Below are positions 1-8,320 of a stretch of 64,000 nucleotides of DNA, piece after piece. The notes beneath the pieces were generated by a model that saw nothing but the letters and a program-made list of their open reading frames with translations, did no database searches and was not told the DNA's origin. Source of the DNA: Mycobacterium sp. 852002-10029_SCH5224772 (GTDB lineage Bacteria; Actinomycetota; Actinomycetes; Mycobacteriales; Mycobacteriaceae); assembly GCF_001667315.1 (NCBI RefSeq), contig NZ_LZHT01000128.1, positions 1-64,000 of the forward strand, given 5' to 3'. The position numbers and the translations under genes were made by a program. Numbering within the stretch: position 1 is the stretch's first letter; each line of letters opens with the position of its first letter.

Positions 1-159
1 ACCTACCGCCAGGCCGTGACCGCGGCCGGCAGCGGCTGTTCGGCCGCCATCGACGCCGAACGCTGGCTCGCCGACCATGAGGAATCCAGCGCCGCCGCAC
101 AAGGCGATGCCACCGAATTTCCGGACAGTACCGACACATTGATTGGAGCACCACAATGA
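1..159 (+). CDS. trxB: Thioredoxin reductase, C-terminal end (partial)
   Basis: The last 52 codons of an ORF open from the window edge. The segment begins TYRQAVTAAGSGCSAAIDAE, the typical end of the FAD-binding half of bacterial thioredoxin reductase, where the conserved Ala-Gly-Gly-Cys-type turn contacts FAD. The enzyme reduces thioredoxin with NADPH in the cytosol. Its TGA overlaps the ATG of the next gene by 4 bp (ATGA), so reductase and thioredoxin are translationally coupled, as in other mycobacteria. The catalytic CxxC and NADPH site lie outside the window. Confidence 0.9.
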   Translation, partial: TYRQAVTAAGSGCSAAIDAERWLADHEESSAAAQGDATEFPDSTDTLIGAPQ

Positions 160-509
160 CCGACGCCGAAAAGGCCGGGGCCACAATCGAAGTCTCTGAC
201 GCGTCGTTCTCGACCGACGTGTTGTCCAGCAACAAGCCTGTGCTGGTTGACTTTTGGGCGACATGGTGTGGGCCCTGCAAGATGGTTGCACCGGTCCTCG
301 AGGAGATTGCCGGCGAGCGCAGCGATCAGCTCACCGTGGCCAAGCTCGACGTGGACGCCAACCCGGAAACCGCCCAGAGCTTCCAGGTGGTCTCCATCCC
401 CACCATGATCTTGTTCAAAGACGGCCAACCGGTGAAGCGGATCGTCGGCGCCAAAGGCAAGGCGGCGCTGCTGCGCGAGCTTTCCGACGCGGTTCCCGGC
501 CTCGGCTGA
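156..509 (+). CDS. trxC: Thioredoxin
   Basis: A 117-residue thioredoxin of normal family length. The redox motif WCGPC lies at residues 37-41, preceded by the FWAT strand, and the conserved cis-proline is P82 in SIPT. It reduces protein disulfides in the cytosol and is recharged by the upstream reductase, with which it overlaps by 4 bp. The ATG start is fixed by that overlap. It corresponds to M. tuberculosis TrxC (Rv3914). Nothing looks degenerate. Confidence 0.96.
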   Translation: MTDAEKAGATIEVSDASFSTDVLSSNKPVLVDFWATWCGPCKMVAPVLEEIAGERSDQLTVAKLDVDANPETAQSFQVVSIPTMILFKDGQPVKRIVGAKGKAALLRELSDAVPGLG

Positions 510-642
510 CGCCATCTGATTCCTCGCACCGCACCTCGCGCATAGCCTGGGGTTTTCCGGAATTTACGAAGCGTCTGCGACAATACGGTTAGCTGTTGCC
601 CAGATGTGTGAGCCTGTCAGTTAGTCCCGGAGGGCCCTTGGT

Positions 643-1863
643 ATGCCGAGTCCGCGCCGCGAATACGGCGACGCGCTGCGCTGTGGTGACCGCAGCGCCG
701 CTGTGACCGAGATCCGGGCCACCTTGGCCTCCTTAGGCCTACTGGATGGCTCCGACGAGGACCTCAGTACCGGCCGGCACGTGGCCCAGGAACTCTTCGA
801 CACCGAACTTGACCAGGCGGTACGTGCTTTCCAACAGCATCGCGGACTGCTCGTGGACGGCATTGTTGGCGAGGCCACCTACCGTGCACTCAAGGAGGCG
901 TCGTACCGCCTCGGTGCCCGAACGTTGTATCACCAATTCGGTGCCCCGCTCTTCGGTGACGACGTCGCCACGCTGCAGGCGCGGCTGCAGGATCTGGGCT
1001 TTTACACCGGGCTGGTCGACGGGTACTTCGGGTTGCAGACGCACAACGCTTTGATGTCGTATCAGCGTGAGTACGGGCTGTCCGCCGACGGCATCTGCGG
1101 CCCGGAAACGTTGCGGTCCTTGTACTTTCTGAGTTCACGGGTCACCGGCGGGTCGCCCCACGCGCTTCGCGAAGAAGAGTTGGTGCGCCGCTCGGGTCCC
1201 AAACTGTCGGGCAAACGGATCATCATCGATCCGGGCCGCGGCGGTGCGGACCACGGCCTGATCGTGCACGGTTCGTCGGGTCCGGTCAGCGAAGCAGATG
1301 TGTTGTGGGACTTGGCGAGCCGACTCGAGGGGCGCATGACCGCCATCGGGATGGAGACCTTCCTGTCCCGGCCGGTCAACCGCAGCCCGCTGGACGCCGA
1401 ACGCGCGGCCACCGCCAACAACGTCGGCGCGGACCTGATGATCAGCCTGCGCTGCGAGAATCAGCTCAGCGCCGCGGCCAACGGGGTGGCTTCCTTTCAC
1501 TTCGGGAACTCGCATGGTTCGGTGTCCACCATCGGCCGCAATCTCGCCGACTTCATCCAGCGAGAAGTGGTGGCCCGCACCGGTTTACGCGATTGCCGCA
1601 CGCACGGCCGGACGTGGGATCTGCTGCGTCTGACCCGGATGCCCACGGTCCAGGTCGACATCGGGTACATCACGAACCCGCGCGATCGCGCGATGCTGGT
1701 CTCCACCCAGACCCGCGATGCCATCGCCGAGGGAATCCTCGCCGCGGTCAAGCGGCTCTACCTGTTGGGCAAAAACGACCGGCCCACTGGCACATTCACT
1801 TTCGCCGAGTTACTCGCCCACGAATTGTCGGTGGAGCGCACCAGCCAGCTGGGCGGATCGTAG
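643..1863 (+). CDS. cwlM: CwlM, regulatory amidase-like protein of peptidoglycan synthesis
   Basis: 406 residues, the same length as M. tuberculosis CwlM. Two peptidoglycan-binding repeats (about residues 10-85 and 100-165) precede an amidase_3 fold (about 190-370). Zinc ligands of active amidases are replaced: the usual DPGHGG histidine is R199, the SxHAN histidine is R270, and the catalytic Glu of the V-E-x-G-F motif is D339. This fits a pseudoenzyme. In the family, PknB-phosphorylated CwlM activates MurA and binds FhaA. The C-terminal TGTFTF tail keeps threonines 382, 384 and 386, the region where PknB sites are reported. The start has an SD-like CGGAGGG 8-9 bases upstream. pknB and fhaA lie about 24-34 kb downstream in this window. 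Confidence 0.93.
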   Translation: MPSPRREYGDALRCGDRSAAVTEIRATLASLGLLDGSDEDLSTGRHVAQELFDTELDQAVRAFQQHRGLLVDGIVGEATYRALKEASYRLGARTLYHQFGAPLFGDDVATLQARLQDLGFYTGLVDGYFGLQTHNALMSYQREYGLSADGICGPETLRSLYFLSSRVTGGSPHALREEELVRRSGPKLSGKRIIIDPGRGGADHGLIVHGSSGPVSEADVLWDLASRLEGRMTAIGMETFLSRPVNRSPLDAERAATANNVGADLMISLRCENQLSAAANGVASFHFGNSHGSVSTIGRNLADFIQREVVARTGLRDCRTHGRTWDLLRLTRMPTVQVDIGYITNPRDRAMLVSTQTRDAIAEGILAAVKRLYLLGKNDRPTGTFTFAELLAHELSVERTSQLGGS

Positions 1864-1870
1864 CCACCCG

Positions 1871-2623
1871 TTAACCACCCAGGGTGGTCCCCAACGCATT
1901 CCCTGCCGTAGATCCTGCCCCGACCGGCTGCTCCAGATGCGCGCTCTCCAGCAGGCGCTCCAGGGCCGCCTCGACTTCGGCCTTCCATCCGAGACCCTTG
2001 TCGAGCTCCAGCCGCAGTCGCGGGAAATACGTATGTGGCGCCACCACAACGAAACCCGCGTCTTTCAAGAACTCCGCGTCCATCACGCAGCGGTCCACCG
2101 AGCAATCGCCGACGACTTCCAACACCGCCCGTACATCCGGATCCACCAGTCGCGGATCCTGCAATTCCGAAGCCGCCGGGGTGCGGCCGAACGCTTCGAG
2201 CGCCCGCACGCCGCGTCGCACCAACTCGTCGATGACCCGGGCGATCAAGCCGTGCGGCAGGTCCTCGGCGGCCGGGCCGGGTTCGATGCCCATCGACGTC
2301 AGCAGCACCGCGTCCGCGGACACCGGGCCGGTCGGAAATCGCTGCGCCCGCGGCACCGCGCGTGGCGGCGCGTAGAACACATAGCCCAGGCACGACGGTT
2401 CGGCCTGGCTTCGCTCGTCAGGAACCGCAGTGGCCACCTGACCGCACGAGCCCCACTCCAGCATCACCATCGACAACCACGCTTCTTTTTCGAATTCGGG
2501 GTCGGTGAGGTGATCCTGGTTGCCGAGGGTCGCAGGATCGACTTCCCAGAAGACGCACCGGCGCGCGTGCTTGGGAAGCTGCTCGAAGGCCTCGAGCCGC
2601 AGCGGCATGATTCGAGCGGACAC
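1871..2623 (-). CDS. Conserved mycobacterial protein of unknown function (Rv3916c type)
   Basis: 250 residues if translation starts at the GTG giving VSARIMPLRLEAFEQLPKHA, which has AGGAGG a few bases upstream. An ORF extending further upstream lacks that support. It matches the M. tuberculosis gene at this place (Rv3916c) in position and in the conserved segment CVFWEVDPATLGN. I see no signal peptide, membrane segment or recognised catalytic motif, so no function is proposed. It is convergent with cwlM, with 7 bp between the stops. The 262 bp between it and parB carries only a short GTCACAGTGAC palindrome at 2854-2864 and presumably its promoter. Confidence 0.8.
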   Translation of the reverse strand: MSARIMPLRLEAFEQLPKHARRCVFWEVDPATLGNQDHLTDPEFEKEAWLSMVMLEWGSCGQVATAVPDERSQAEPSCLGYVFYAPPRAVPRAQRFPTGPVSADAVLLTSMGIEPGPAAEDLPHGLIARVIDELVRRGVRALEAFGRTPAASELQDPRLVDPDVRAVLEVVGDCSVDRCVMDAEFLKDAGFVVVAPHTYFPRLRLELDKGLGWKAEVEAALERLLESAHLEQPVGAGSTAGNALGTTLGG

Positions 2624-2885
2624 TAGCCTCCTGCTCCTGTGCGGTACTGCAGCCATCTGCACCGACAACGCCTCCAGGATAGGAGAGGTGGTCGCGATCG
2701 GGCCAGCTTTAGCTGGCCACCCGGGTGGGCGCCCCCGAATCACCGACACAGTGTGGTCGTGAGCGTCGATTTCCGAAAGTCGTTGCTACCCATACTGTTT
2801 CGCCGACCCATGCCGCCCGGGGCGCGGAGATTTCCCGCCGAACGCGCCCCAGTGTCACAGTGACGTAATTACACCGTGTCCTAGT

Positions 2886-3872
2886 TCACGTCTTGGACGG
2901 TGACATGACGTCGATGATTCGCTGTAGGTCGTCCACCGAGCCGAACTCCACGACAATCTTGCCCTTGCGTTTGCCCAGGCTCACCGTCACCCGCGTATCG
3001 AAGGCGGTCGAGAGGCGGTCAGCAACGTCTTGCAGCCCGGGCATCTGGATCGGCTTGCGACGTGGGGCGGTCGGCGTGGTAGCGCCGGCCCGGTTGGCCA
3101 GCGTGACCGCCTCCTCGGTGGCCCGCACCGACAGCCCCTCCGCGACGATGCGGGTGGCCAGTTCCTCTTGCGCGTCCGGGCCGGCGTCCAGGGACAGCAG
3201 CGCACGGGCATGCCCGGCGGACAGCACCCCGGCGGCTACCCGCCGCTGCACCGCGATCGGCAGCTTGAGCAACCGGATCATGTTGGTGATCAACGGCCGC
3301 GACCGCCCGATGCGGGCCGCCAGTTCATCGTGGGTGACGCCGAACTCGTCGAGCAGCTGCTGGTAGGCGGCCGCCTCCTCCAAGGGGTTCAGCTGCACCC
3401 GGTGGATGTTCTCCAACAGGGCGTCGCGCAACAGATCGTCGTCGCCCGTCTCGCGCACGATGGCCGGGATGGTCGCCAGGCCAGCCTCTTGGGCCGCGCG
3501 CCAGCGCCGCTCCCCCATCACGATCTGATAGCGCGCACCGCTGGACGCATCCTTGACGGCCCGCACCACGATCGGCTGTAAGAGCCCGAACTCGCGGATG
3601 GAGTGCACCAGCTCGGCCAGTGCTTCCTCGTCGAAGACCTGCCGGGGCTGGCGCGGGTTGCGTTCGATGTCGGCGGGCGCGATTTCGCGGTAGACCGCAC
3701 CCATCGGCGATGCGTCCTGCGGCGGTGGTCCCCCGATCAAGACGTCGGCGGCCGCGTCCCCCATCCGCGGACCGAGGGTCGCCGGTCCGGAATCACCTTC
3801 CGCGGGACCGGTGGGGATAAGCGAAGCCAGGCCGCGGCCGAGGCCGCCCTTTTTGCGTAATGGCTGCGTCAT
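2886..3872 (-). CDS. parB: Chromosome-partitioning protein ParB
   Basis: 328 residues starting MTQPLRKKGGLGRGLASL. This start is preferred over an in-frame ATG 9 codons earlier because an AAGGGA motif sits about 8 bases before it and other mycobacterial ParB proteins start here. The N-terminal LGRGL segment is the ParA-contacting end. The CTP-binding arginine box GERRWRA lies at 120-126, followed by the helix-turn-helix that reads parS (about 160-220) and a C-terminal dimer domain. ParB loads on parS, spreads as a CTP clamp and recruits condensin. The gene lies 23 bp after parA, and two perfect parS sites occur within 3 kb. Confidence 0.95.
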   Translation of the reverse strand: MTQPLRKKGGLGRGLASLIPTGPAEGDSGPATLGPRMGDAAADVLIGGPPPQDASPMGAVYREIAPADIERNPRQPRQVFDEEALAELVHSIREFGLLQPIVVRAVKDASSGARYQIVMGERRWRAAQEAGLATIPAIVRETGDDDLLRDALLENIHRVQLNPLEEAAAYQQLLDEFGVTHDELAARIGRSRPLITNMIRLLKLPIAVQRRVAAGVLSAGHARALLSLDAGPDAQEELATRIVAEGLSVRATEEAVTLANRAGATTPTAPRRKPIQMPGLQDVADRLSTAFDTRVTVSLGKRKGKIVVEFGSVDDLQRIIDVMSPSKT

Positions 3873-3895
3873 GGTCGTCCCTTCACGGATGGTGG

Positions 3896-4912
3896 TCAAT
3901 CACGCTCGGCGAGTTCGCGGCTCGCGTCGAGGTAGCTCATCGCCCCGCGCGAACCGGGGTCGTAATCGATGATGGTCATGCTGTAGCCCGGCGCCTCGGA
4001 AACCTTCACGCTGCGCGGAATCACCGTCCGCAGCACCTTGCTTCCGAAGAAGCGGCGTACCTCTTCTGCCACTTGGTCCGCGAGCTTGGTGCGGCCGTCG
4101 TACATAGTCAGCACCACGGTGCTCACCTCGAGTTTCGGATTGAGATGAGCCTTCACCATCTCGATGTTGCGCATCAATTGCGAGACGCCCTCCAGGGCGT
4201 AGTACTCGCACTGGATCGGGATCAAGACTTCCGGCGCGGCGACGAGCGCGTTGATGGTCAGCAGCCCGAGCGATGGCGGGCAGTCGATGAAGACGCAATC
4301 GAAGTCGAGGTTGTCGAGATCGGCCAGCGCGGTGCGCAACCGGTTCTCGCGCGCCACCATGCTGACCAGCTCGATCTCAGCGCCCGCCAAGTCGATCGTC
4401 GCGGGAATGCAGAACAGCCGCTCATTGTGCGGGCTCTTCCTCAGGGCGTCGTGGACGGGGACCTCGCCGAGCAACACCTCGTACGACGACGGCGTCCCCG
4501 ATTTCCGGTCGGTGATGCCGAGCGCCGTGCTCGCGTTGCCCTGGGGGTCGAGGTCGATGACGAGAATTTTGAGTCCTTGCAGCGCGAGGGCGGCGGCGAG
4601 GTTGACCGCGGTGGTCGTCTTACCCACGCCGCCCTTCTGGTTCGCGACGGTAAAGACTCGGCGGCGGGCCGGCCGGCGCAGGGGCGGATACGTGGTGTGC
4701 AAAACCCGCATCGCGCGTTCGGCTGCCGCCCCGATCGGAGTGTCGAATTCGGCCGCTGTTTCACGTGAAACATTGGGCTGCGACGCCGGCGCGACCGCCG
4801 CCGGTTCGCGCGGGGGCGCCGCCACATACGCCTGCATGGACGGAGCCTCCCCCGCGCCAGGAACATCCTCCGAAACCTGCGGGGGCACCGGCCCATCTCC
4901 TGGAGATGTCAT
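3896..4912 (-). CDS. parA: Chromosome-partitioning ATPase ParA (Soj)
   Basis: 338 residues. The deviant Walker A motif KGGVGKTT is at 93-100 and a typical ParA body follows (VIDLDPQGNAST, CPPSLGLLT, MYDGRTKLA). The N-terminal 80 residues are Pro/Ala-rich and probably disordered. The start chosen is the ATG that overlaps the rsmG stop by 4 bp. A longer ORF exists but would run into rsmG. ParA drives origin segregation with ParB and, in mycobacteria, interacts with polar Wag31. Codons 47-52 (NVSRET) are themselves a parS site. Confidence 0.94.
   Translation of the reverse strand: MTSPGDGPVPPQVSEDVPGAGEAPSMQAYVAAPPREPAAVAPASQPNVSRETAAEFDTPIGAAAERAMRVLHTTYPPLRRPARRRVFTVANQKGGVGKTTTAVNLAAALALQGLKILVIDLDPQGNASTALGITDRKSGTPSSYEVLLGEVPVHDALRKSPHNERLFCIPATIDLAGAEIELVSMVARENRLRTALADLDNLDFDCVFIDCPPSLGLLTINALVAAPEVLIPIQCEYYALEGVSQLMRNIEMVKAHLNPKLEVSTVVLTMYDGRTKLADQVAEEVRRFFGSKVLRTVIPRSVKVSEAPGYSMTIIDYDPGSRGAMSYLDASRELAERD
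4757..4772. promoter_or_regulatory. parS site inside parA
   Basis: The sequence TGTTTCACGTGAAACA is a perfect 16-bp palindrome identical to the bacterial parS consensus bound by ParB. It is read as codons Asn-Val-Ser-Arg-Glu-Thr of parA, so site and protein sequence are under joint constraint. It lies about 4 kb from dnaA, the expected placement for centromere sites. Confidence 0.95.
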
Positions 4913-5643
4913 CGCGTTCCGGCCTTCCCGGTCCGTACCGACTTGTGGCGCGGCGGCTGTCCGCGTCGCGCTGAAACTACGGTTGCGGGGGGACGCAAAT
5001 AGTTCGCGCCACATGTCACCACCCTGACATCAGCGGCGCCCGATGCTGCCATCACACGCCGGTACTGTTCAACTTCCTCGGACGCCCGCTCCCCCTTGAT
5101 GGCCAGCATCCGGCCGCCCGGGCGTAGCAGCGGCATGCTCCACTTCGTCAGTTTGTCCAACGCCGCAACCGCTCGTGACACCGCCGCATCCCTCTCCCCG
5201 AACCGGCTGCGCACTGCCGGCTCTTCCGCACGGCCACGGACCACCTCGACGGCTAACCCTAGTTCGTTGACGACCTCGTTGAGAAATTCGCTGCGGCGCA
5301 GGAGGGGTTCGAGTAACACGACCTCGAGATCGGGGCGCGCGATCGCGAGCGGTATGCCGGGCAGGCCGGCCCCGCTGCCGATGTCGATGACGCGCTCGCC
5401 CGTAGCAATGAGTTCGGCGGCGGCGGCGCTGTTCAATATGTGGCGGTCCCAGATGCGGTCGACTTCCCGGGGCCCGAGCAACCCGCGCTCCACGCCCGGT
5501 CCGGCAAGCAGTCCGGCGTACTGCCGCGCGACCGCGAGCCGCTCCCCGAAGACTGCGGCGGCCGAATCCGAGCAGGCGTCTGAGTCCGAGCCCGCGGGCT
5601 CCCCCGCGGCTTCGACCGGATCGCCATGTTTCACGTGAAACAT
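4909..5643 (-). CDS. rsmG: 16S rRNA (guanine527-N7)-methyltransferase
   Basis: 244 residues. The SAM-binding loop GSGAGLPG is at 89-96 and the family sequence LTKWSMPLLRPGGRM follows. The enzyme methylates G527 of 16S rRNA, and loss in mycobacteria gives low-level streptomycin resistance. The start codon lies inside a parS site, so the protein begins MFHVKH. The first 30 residues are acidic, Ala/Gly-rich and variable. Its stop overlaps the parA start (ATGA), so the two are translationally coupled. An alternative shorter start at a later GTG cannot be excluded. Confidence 0.94.
   Translation of the reverse strand: MFHVKHGDPVEAAGEPAGSDSDACSDSAAAVFGERLAVARQYAGLLAGPGVERGLLGPREVDRIWDRHILNSAAAAELIATGERVIDIGSGAGLPGIPLAIARPDLEVVLLEPLLRRSEFLNEVVNELGLAVEVVRGRAEEPAVRSRFGERDAAVSRAVAALDKLTKWSMPLLRPGGRMLAIKGERASEEVEQYRRVMAASGAADVRVVTCGANYLRPPATVVSARRGQPPRHKSVRTGKAGTR
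5627..5642. promoter_or_regulatory. parS site at the rsmG start codon
   Basis: The same perfect 16-bp palindrome as the site in parA, TGTTTCACGTGAAACA. On the minus strand it overlaps the rsmG ATG and encodes the first residues of MFHVKH. ParB bound here would cover the rsmG translation start and could affect transcription of rsmG-parA-parB. The spacing between the two parS centres is 870 bp. Confidence 0.95.
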
Positions 5644-5721
5644 CCTCTAGTTGGCGCGGGCGCCTTCGACGTTCGGACGCCCTTCGGACCAGACGAACTA
5701 CACCGCTGTAACTCTGGGGCG

Positions 5722-6288
5722 TCAGTCGTGCAGAACGACCACGCGGCGCGCGGGCTCGACGCCCTCGCTCTCGCTGTGCACCCCGGAGACCGCTGCGACG
5801 GCGTCGTGCACGATCTTCCGCTCGAAGGGCGTCATCGGCGCCAGCTCTTCGCGCTCCCCCGATTCGAGCACCCGCCGCGCGACCTTGTCGCCCAACGCCG
5901 CCAACTCTTCGCGACGACGACGGCGCCAACTGGCGATGTCGAGCATCAACCGGCTCCGCACGCCGGTCTTCTGGTGCACCGCCAACCGGGTGAGCTCCTG
6001 CAGCGCGTCCAGCACCTCACCGCCGCGGCCGACCAACTTGGTCAAGTCGTCACTGCCGTCAATGCTCACGACCGCCCGGCTTCCCTCGACGTCCAAGTCG
6101 ATGTCGCCGTCGAAGTCCAAGAGGTCCAACAACTCCTCGAGGTAGTCGCCGGCGATCTCGCCCTCGGCGACCAACCGCTCCTCCATGTCGTCGGTCTCCT
6201 CGGCATCGCCTTGGGCGGCGTCCTCGGCCGGGGCTGGCGCCTCGAGGTCGGTGTCAACCTCGCGCTCGGTGGTGTCTGCGTCTGTCAT
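5722..6288 (-). CDS. Jag/KhpB-type RNA-binding protein (KH-R3H)
   Basis: 188 residues from MTDADTTE; a GGGAG motif about 8 bases upstream supports this ATG. An acidic N-terminus (to about 45) precedes a KH domain with the loop LVGRGGEVLDALQ and an R3H domain ending ERKIVHDAVAAV. It is the counterpart of Rv3920c. The family (Jag/KhpB/EloR) binds RNA and is linked to cell elongation in other bacteria. It lies 81 bp after yidC, in the usual yidC-jag order. Confidence 0.9.
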   Translation of the reverse strand: MTDADTTEREVDTDLEAPAPAEDAAQGDAEETDDMEERLVAEGEIAGDYLEELLDLLDFDGDIDLDVEGSRAVVSIDGSDDLTKLVGRGGEVLDALQELTRLAVHQKTGVRSRLMLDIASWRRRRREELAALGDKVARRVLESGEREELAPMTPFERKIVHDAVAAVSGVHSESEGVEPARRVVVLHD

Positions 6289-6369
6289 GTCTTTCTCTCC
6301 CTCATCCATGGGTCTGAGCCCAGTTGGGGTCCCCCTGCCAAGGTCGCCCCGATAGCTTGTCCGGCGGTA

Positions 6370-7467
6370 TCAGCGTTTGCGTTTCTTCGGTCGTGCCCCG
6401 GGACGCGGGGTCCGGTTGCTCGGCCCGTCGTCCGCTTCTGTCGGTTGCGCGTCGGCCACATCGGGATCCGTTTCCGCGGAACCGGACTCATCGGCGTCGG
6501 CGTCGGCCTTCTCCGCACCGTTCCCACCCGGCGGCGCCGTCTTCGGGCTCCGCTTCGGTTTGGCTCCCGGCGCCGGCGCGTTGGCCGCCCGCCGCGCGAT
6601 CACTTCCTGCTTCTTGGCTTCGTCCTCTTTTTCGATCATCCCGAAGACGTAGTGCTGCTGACCGAAGGTCCAGATGTTGTTCGCGAACCAGTACAGGATG
6701 ATCGCGAGCGGAAGGAACGGCCCACCGACGACTACGCCCAGTGGAAACACATACAGCGCAAGCTTGTTCATCATCGCGGTCTGAGGGTTGGCCGCCGCCT
6801 CCGGGCTCTGCCTCGCCACCGACGCCCGGCTGTTGAAGTACGTCGCGACCCCGGCCAGGACCATCACCGGTAGGCCGACGGCGATCACGGCCGGCCGGCT
6901 GAAGAAGGTGAATGCGTCCAAACCGGTCCGCTGTGTCATGAAGGCGCCGATCGGTGCGCCGAACAGGTTGGCGTCCAGGAAGTGCCCGACGTCCGTCGGG
7001 GTGAACACGTAGTTTCCGGTGAGCCGGTTCTGCACCACCGACAGGTGCGGCTGCCCGAAGCCGCCGGTGGTCCGGTTGAACGAGCGCAACACGTGATACA
7101 GCCCGATGAACACCGGGATCTGCGCCAGCATCGGGAGGCAGCCGAGGATCGGGTTGAAGCCGTGCTCGCGCTGCAGCTTCTGCATCTCGAGCGCCATGCG
7201 CTGGCGGTCTTTGCCGTACTTCTTCTGCAGCGCCTTGATCTGCGGTTGCAGTTCCTGCATCTGGCGCGTGGTGCGGATCTGGCGCACGAAGGGTTTGTAA
7301 AGCAGCGCGCGCAGGCTGAACACCAAGAACATCACCGACAGCGCCCAGGCGAAGAAGTTCGACGGCCCGAGCATCGATGCGAACAACTTGTACCAAACCC
7401 ACATGATCCACGACACCGGGTAGTAGACGAAGTCGAGGCTGAAAACATCAAACGACAAAGGATTCAC
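6370..7467 (-). CDS. yidC: Membrane protein insertase YidC
   Basis: 365 residues from a GTG start (VNPLSFDVFSLDF), chosen because it matches family length and has GAGGGGAGA directly upstream. It is a YidC/Oxa1 protein with membrane segments near residues 10-30, 35-60, 115-130, 190-210 and 240-265. The cytosolic coiled region QELQPQIKALQKKYGKDR lies between segments 2 and 3. The C-terminus is charged, low-complexity and ends RPKKRKR, a basic ribosome-contacting tail. It inserts membrane proteins alone or with SecYEG. Its 5' end overlaps yidD by 20 bp. Confidence 0.95.
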   Translation of the reverse strand: MNPLSFDVFSLDFVYYPVSWIMWVWYKLFASMLGPSNFFAWALSVMFLVFSLRALLYKPFVRQIRTTRQMQELQPQIKALQKKYGKDRQRMALEMQKLQREHGFNPILGCLPMLAQIPVFIGLYHVLRSFNRTTGGFGQPHLSVVQNRLTGNYVFTPTDVGHFLDANLFGAPIGAFMTQRTGLDAFTFFSRPAVIAVGLPVMVLAGVATYFNSRASVARQSPEAAANPQTAMMNKLALYVFPLGVVVGGPFLPLAIILYWFANNIWTFGQQHYVFGMIEKEDEAKKQEVIARRAANAPAPGAKPKRSPKTAPPGGNGAEKADADADESGSAETDPDVADAQPTEADDGPSNRTPRPGARPKKRKR

Positions 7468-7798
7468 TCTCCCCTCGCGTCGTTCGGAGGGCCCGAACGT
7501 CGCTGGCATCTTGGCAATTCACCTGGCATGCGGGGCGATCCGGTATCGGATCCCATCCACCCTCGTGCCATGGGCCGCACTTGGCGAGTCTGGCCGCAGC
7601 CAGCCAGCTCCCTCGGATCAAGCCGTACTCGTTCAGCGCGTCGACCGCGTACTGGCTGCACGTGGGTACGAAGCGACACGTCGCCGGACGTAGCGGCGAC
7701 ACCATATGCCGATAGAGCTGGATCAGGAAAATCAATCCCCGCGCGGCGGAGCTTCCCACGGTGTGGGTGAACGTGCCCACCAGCGACCGTCCCGTCAC
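7448..7798 (-). CDS. yidD: Membrane protein insertion efficiency factor YidD
   Basis: 116 residues from the GTG that overlaps the rnpA stop by 4 bp (GTGA). It has the diagnostic YidD core: an amphipathic helix (LIFLIQLYRHMVSPL) followed by CRFVPTCSQYAVDAL and the CGPWHEGGWDPIP motif. It is a small membrane-associated protein that assists YidC. The C-terminal 30 residues are variable and overlap the yidC start. Order rpmH-rnpA-yidD-yidC is conserved in bacteria. Confidence 0.93.
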   Translation of the reverse strand: MTGRSLVGTFTHTVGSSAARGLIFLIQLYRHMVSPLRPATCRFVPTCSQYAVDALNEYGLIRGSWLAAARLAKCGPWHEGGWDPIPDRPACQVNCQDASDVRALRTTRGESESFVV

Positions 7799-8154
7799 GG
7801 TGCGATTCCCGCCGCCGGCACGCGCCGCAAACACCGCCGCAGTTCCTGCTCCAAGCGAGCCGACGACGCGGTCCGGCTGCTGGGCAGCGCGCGGATCACC
7901 ATCCGGTCGGACGGCGCGAGTTCGCTCAGAATCGTGCGGGCCACATGCCGCAGCCGGCGGGCCACCCGGTGACGTTCCACGGCCGACCCGACGGGCTTGC
8001 CGACAACCAATCCGACGTGTGGCGCCGTCGCGTCGTCGCGGCCACTTCCCCGCAGGAAGTGAACGACGATGTCGGGCTGCGCCGTGCGAATCCCGTGCTT
8101 CACCGTCGCGTCAAACTCAATTGACCGCGTCATGCGGTTGCGTGCGGGAAGCAC
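7795..8154 (-). CDS. rnpA: Ribonuclease P protein component
   Basis: 119 residues from the GTG giving VLPARNRMTRSIEFDATVKHG. The RNase P protein signature is clear: VGKPVGSAVERHRVARRLRH, the RNR-type helix contacting P RNA. It is the protein cofactor for tRNA 5' maturation. It lies 22 bp after rpmH in the same transcript and overlaps yidD by 4 bp. A very long upstream extension of the frame is an ORF artefact over rpmH and the intergenic region. Confidence 0.94.
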   Translation of the reverse strand: MLPARNRMTRSIEFDATVKHGIRTAQPDIVVHFLRGSGRDDATAPHVGLVVGKPVGSAVERHRVARRLRHVARTILSELAPSDRMVIRALPSSRTASSARLEQELRRCLRRVPAAGIAP

Positions 8155-8176
8155 GGCTGAAAGACCTGACCCGCGA

Positions 8177-8320
8177 TCAGGCAGATAACGCGCGGCGGCC
8201 CTTGCGGCGCCGACCGGACACGATCGCGCGTCCGGCACGAGTGCGCATCCGCAAGCGGAAGCCATGCACGCGGGCTCGGCGCCGGTTATTCGGCTGGAAG
8301 GTCCGCTTGCCCTTGGCCAC
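8177..8320 (-). CDS. rpmH: 50S ribosomal protein L34
   Basis: 47 residues, almost entirely basic: VAKGKRTFQPNNRRRARVHG and onwards, the typical L34 sequence. The start is GTG with AGGAGAAC directly upstream. It is the first gene of the leftward rpmH-rnpA-yidD-yidC-jag-rsmG-parA-parB run and is divergent from dnaA. Confidence 0.96.
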   Translation of the reverse strand: MAKGKRTFQPNNRRRARVHGFRLRMRTRAGRAIVSGRRRKGRRALSA

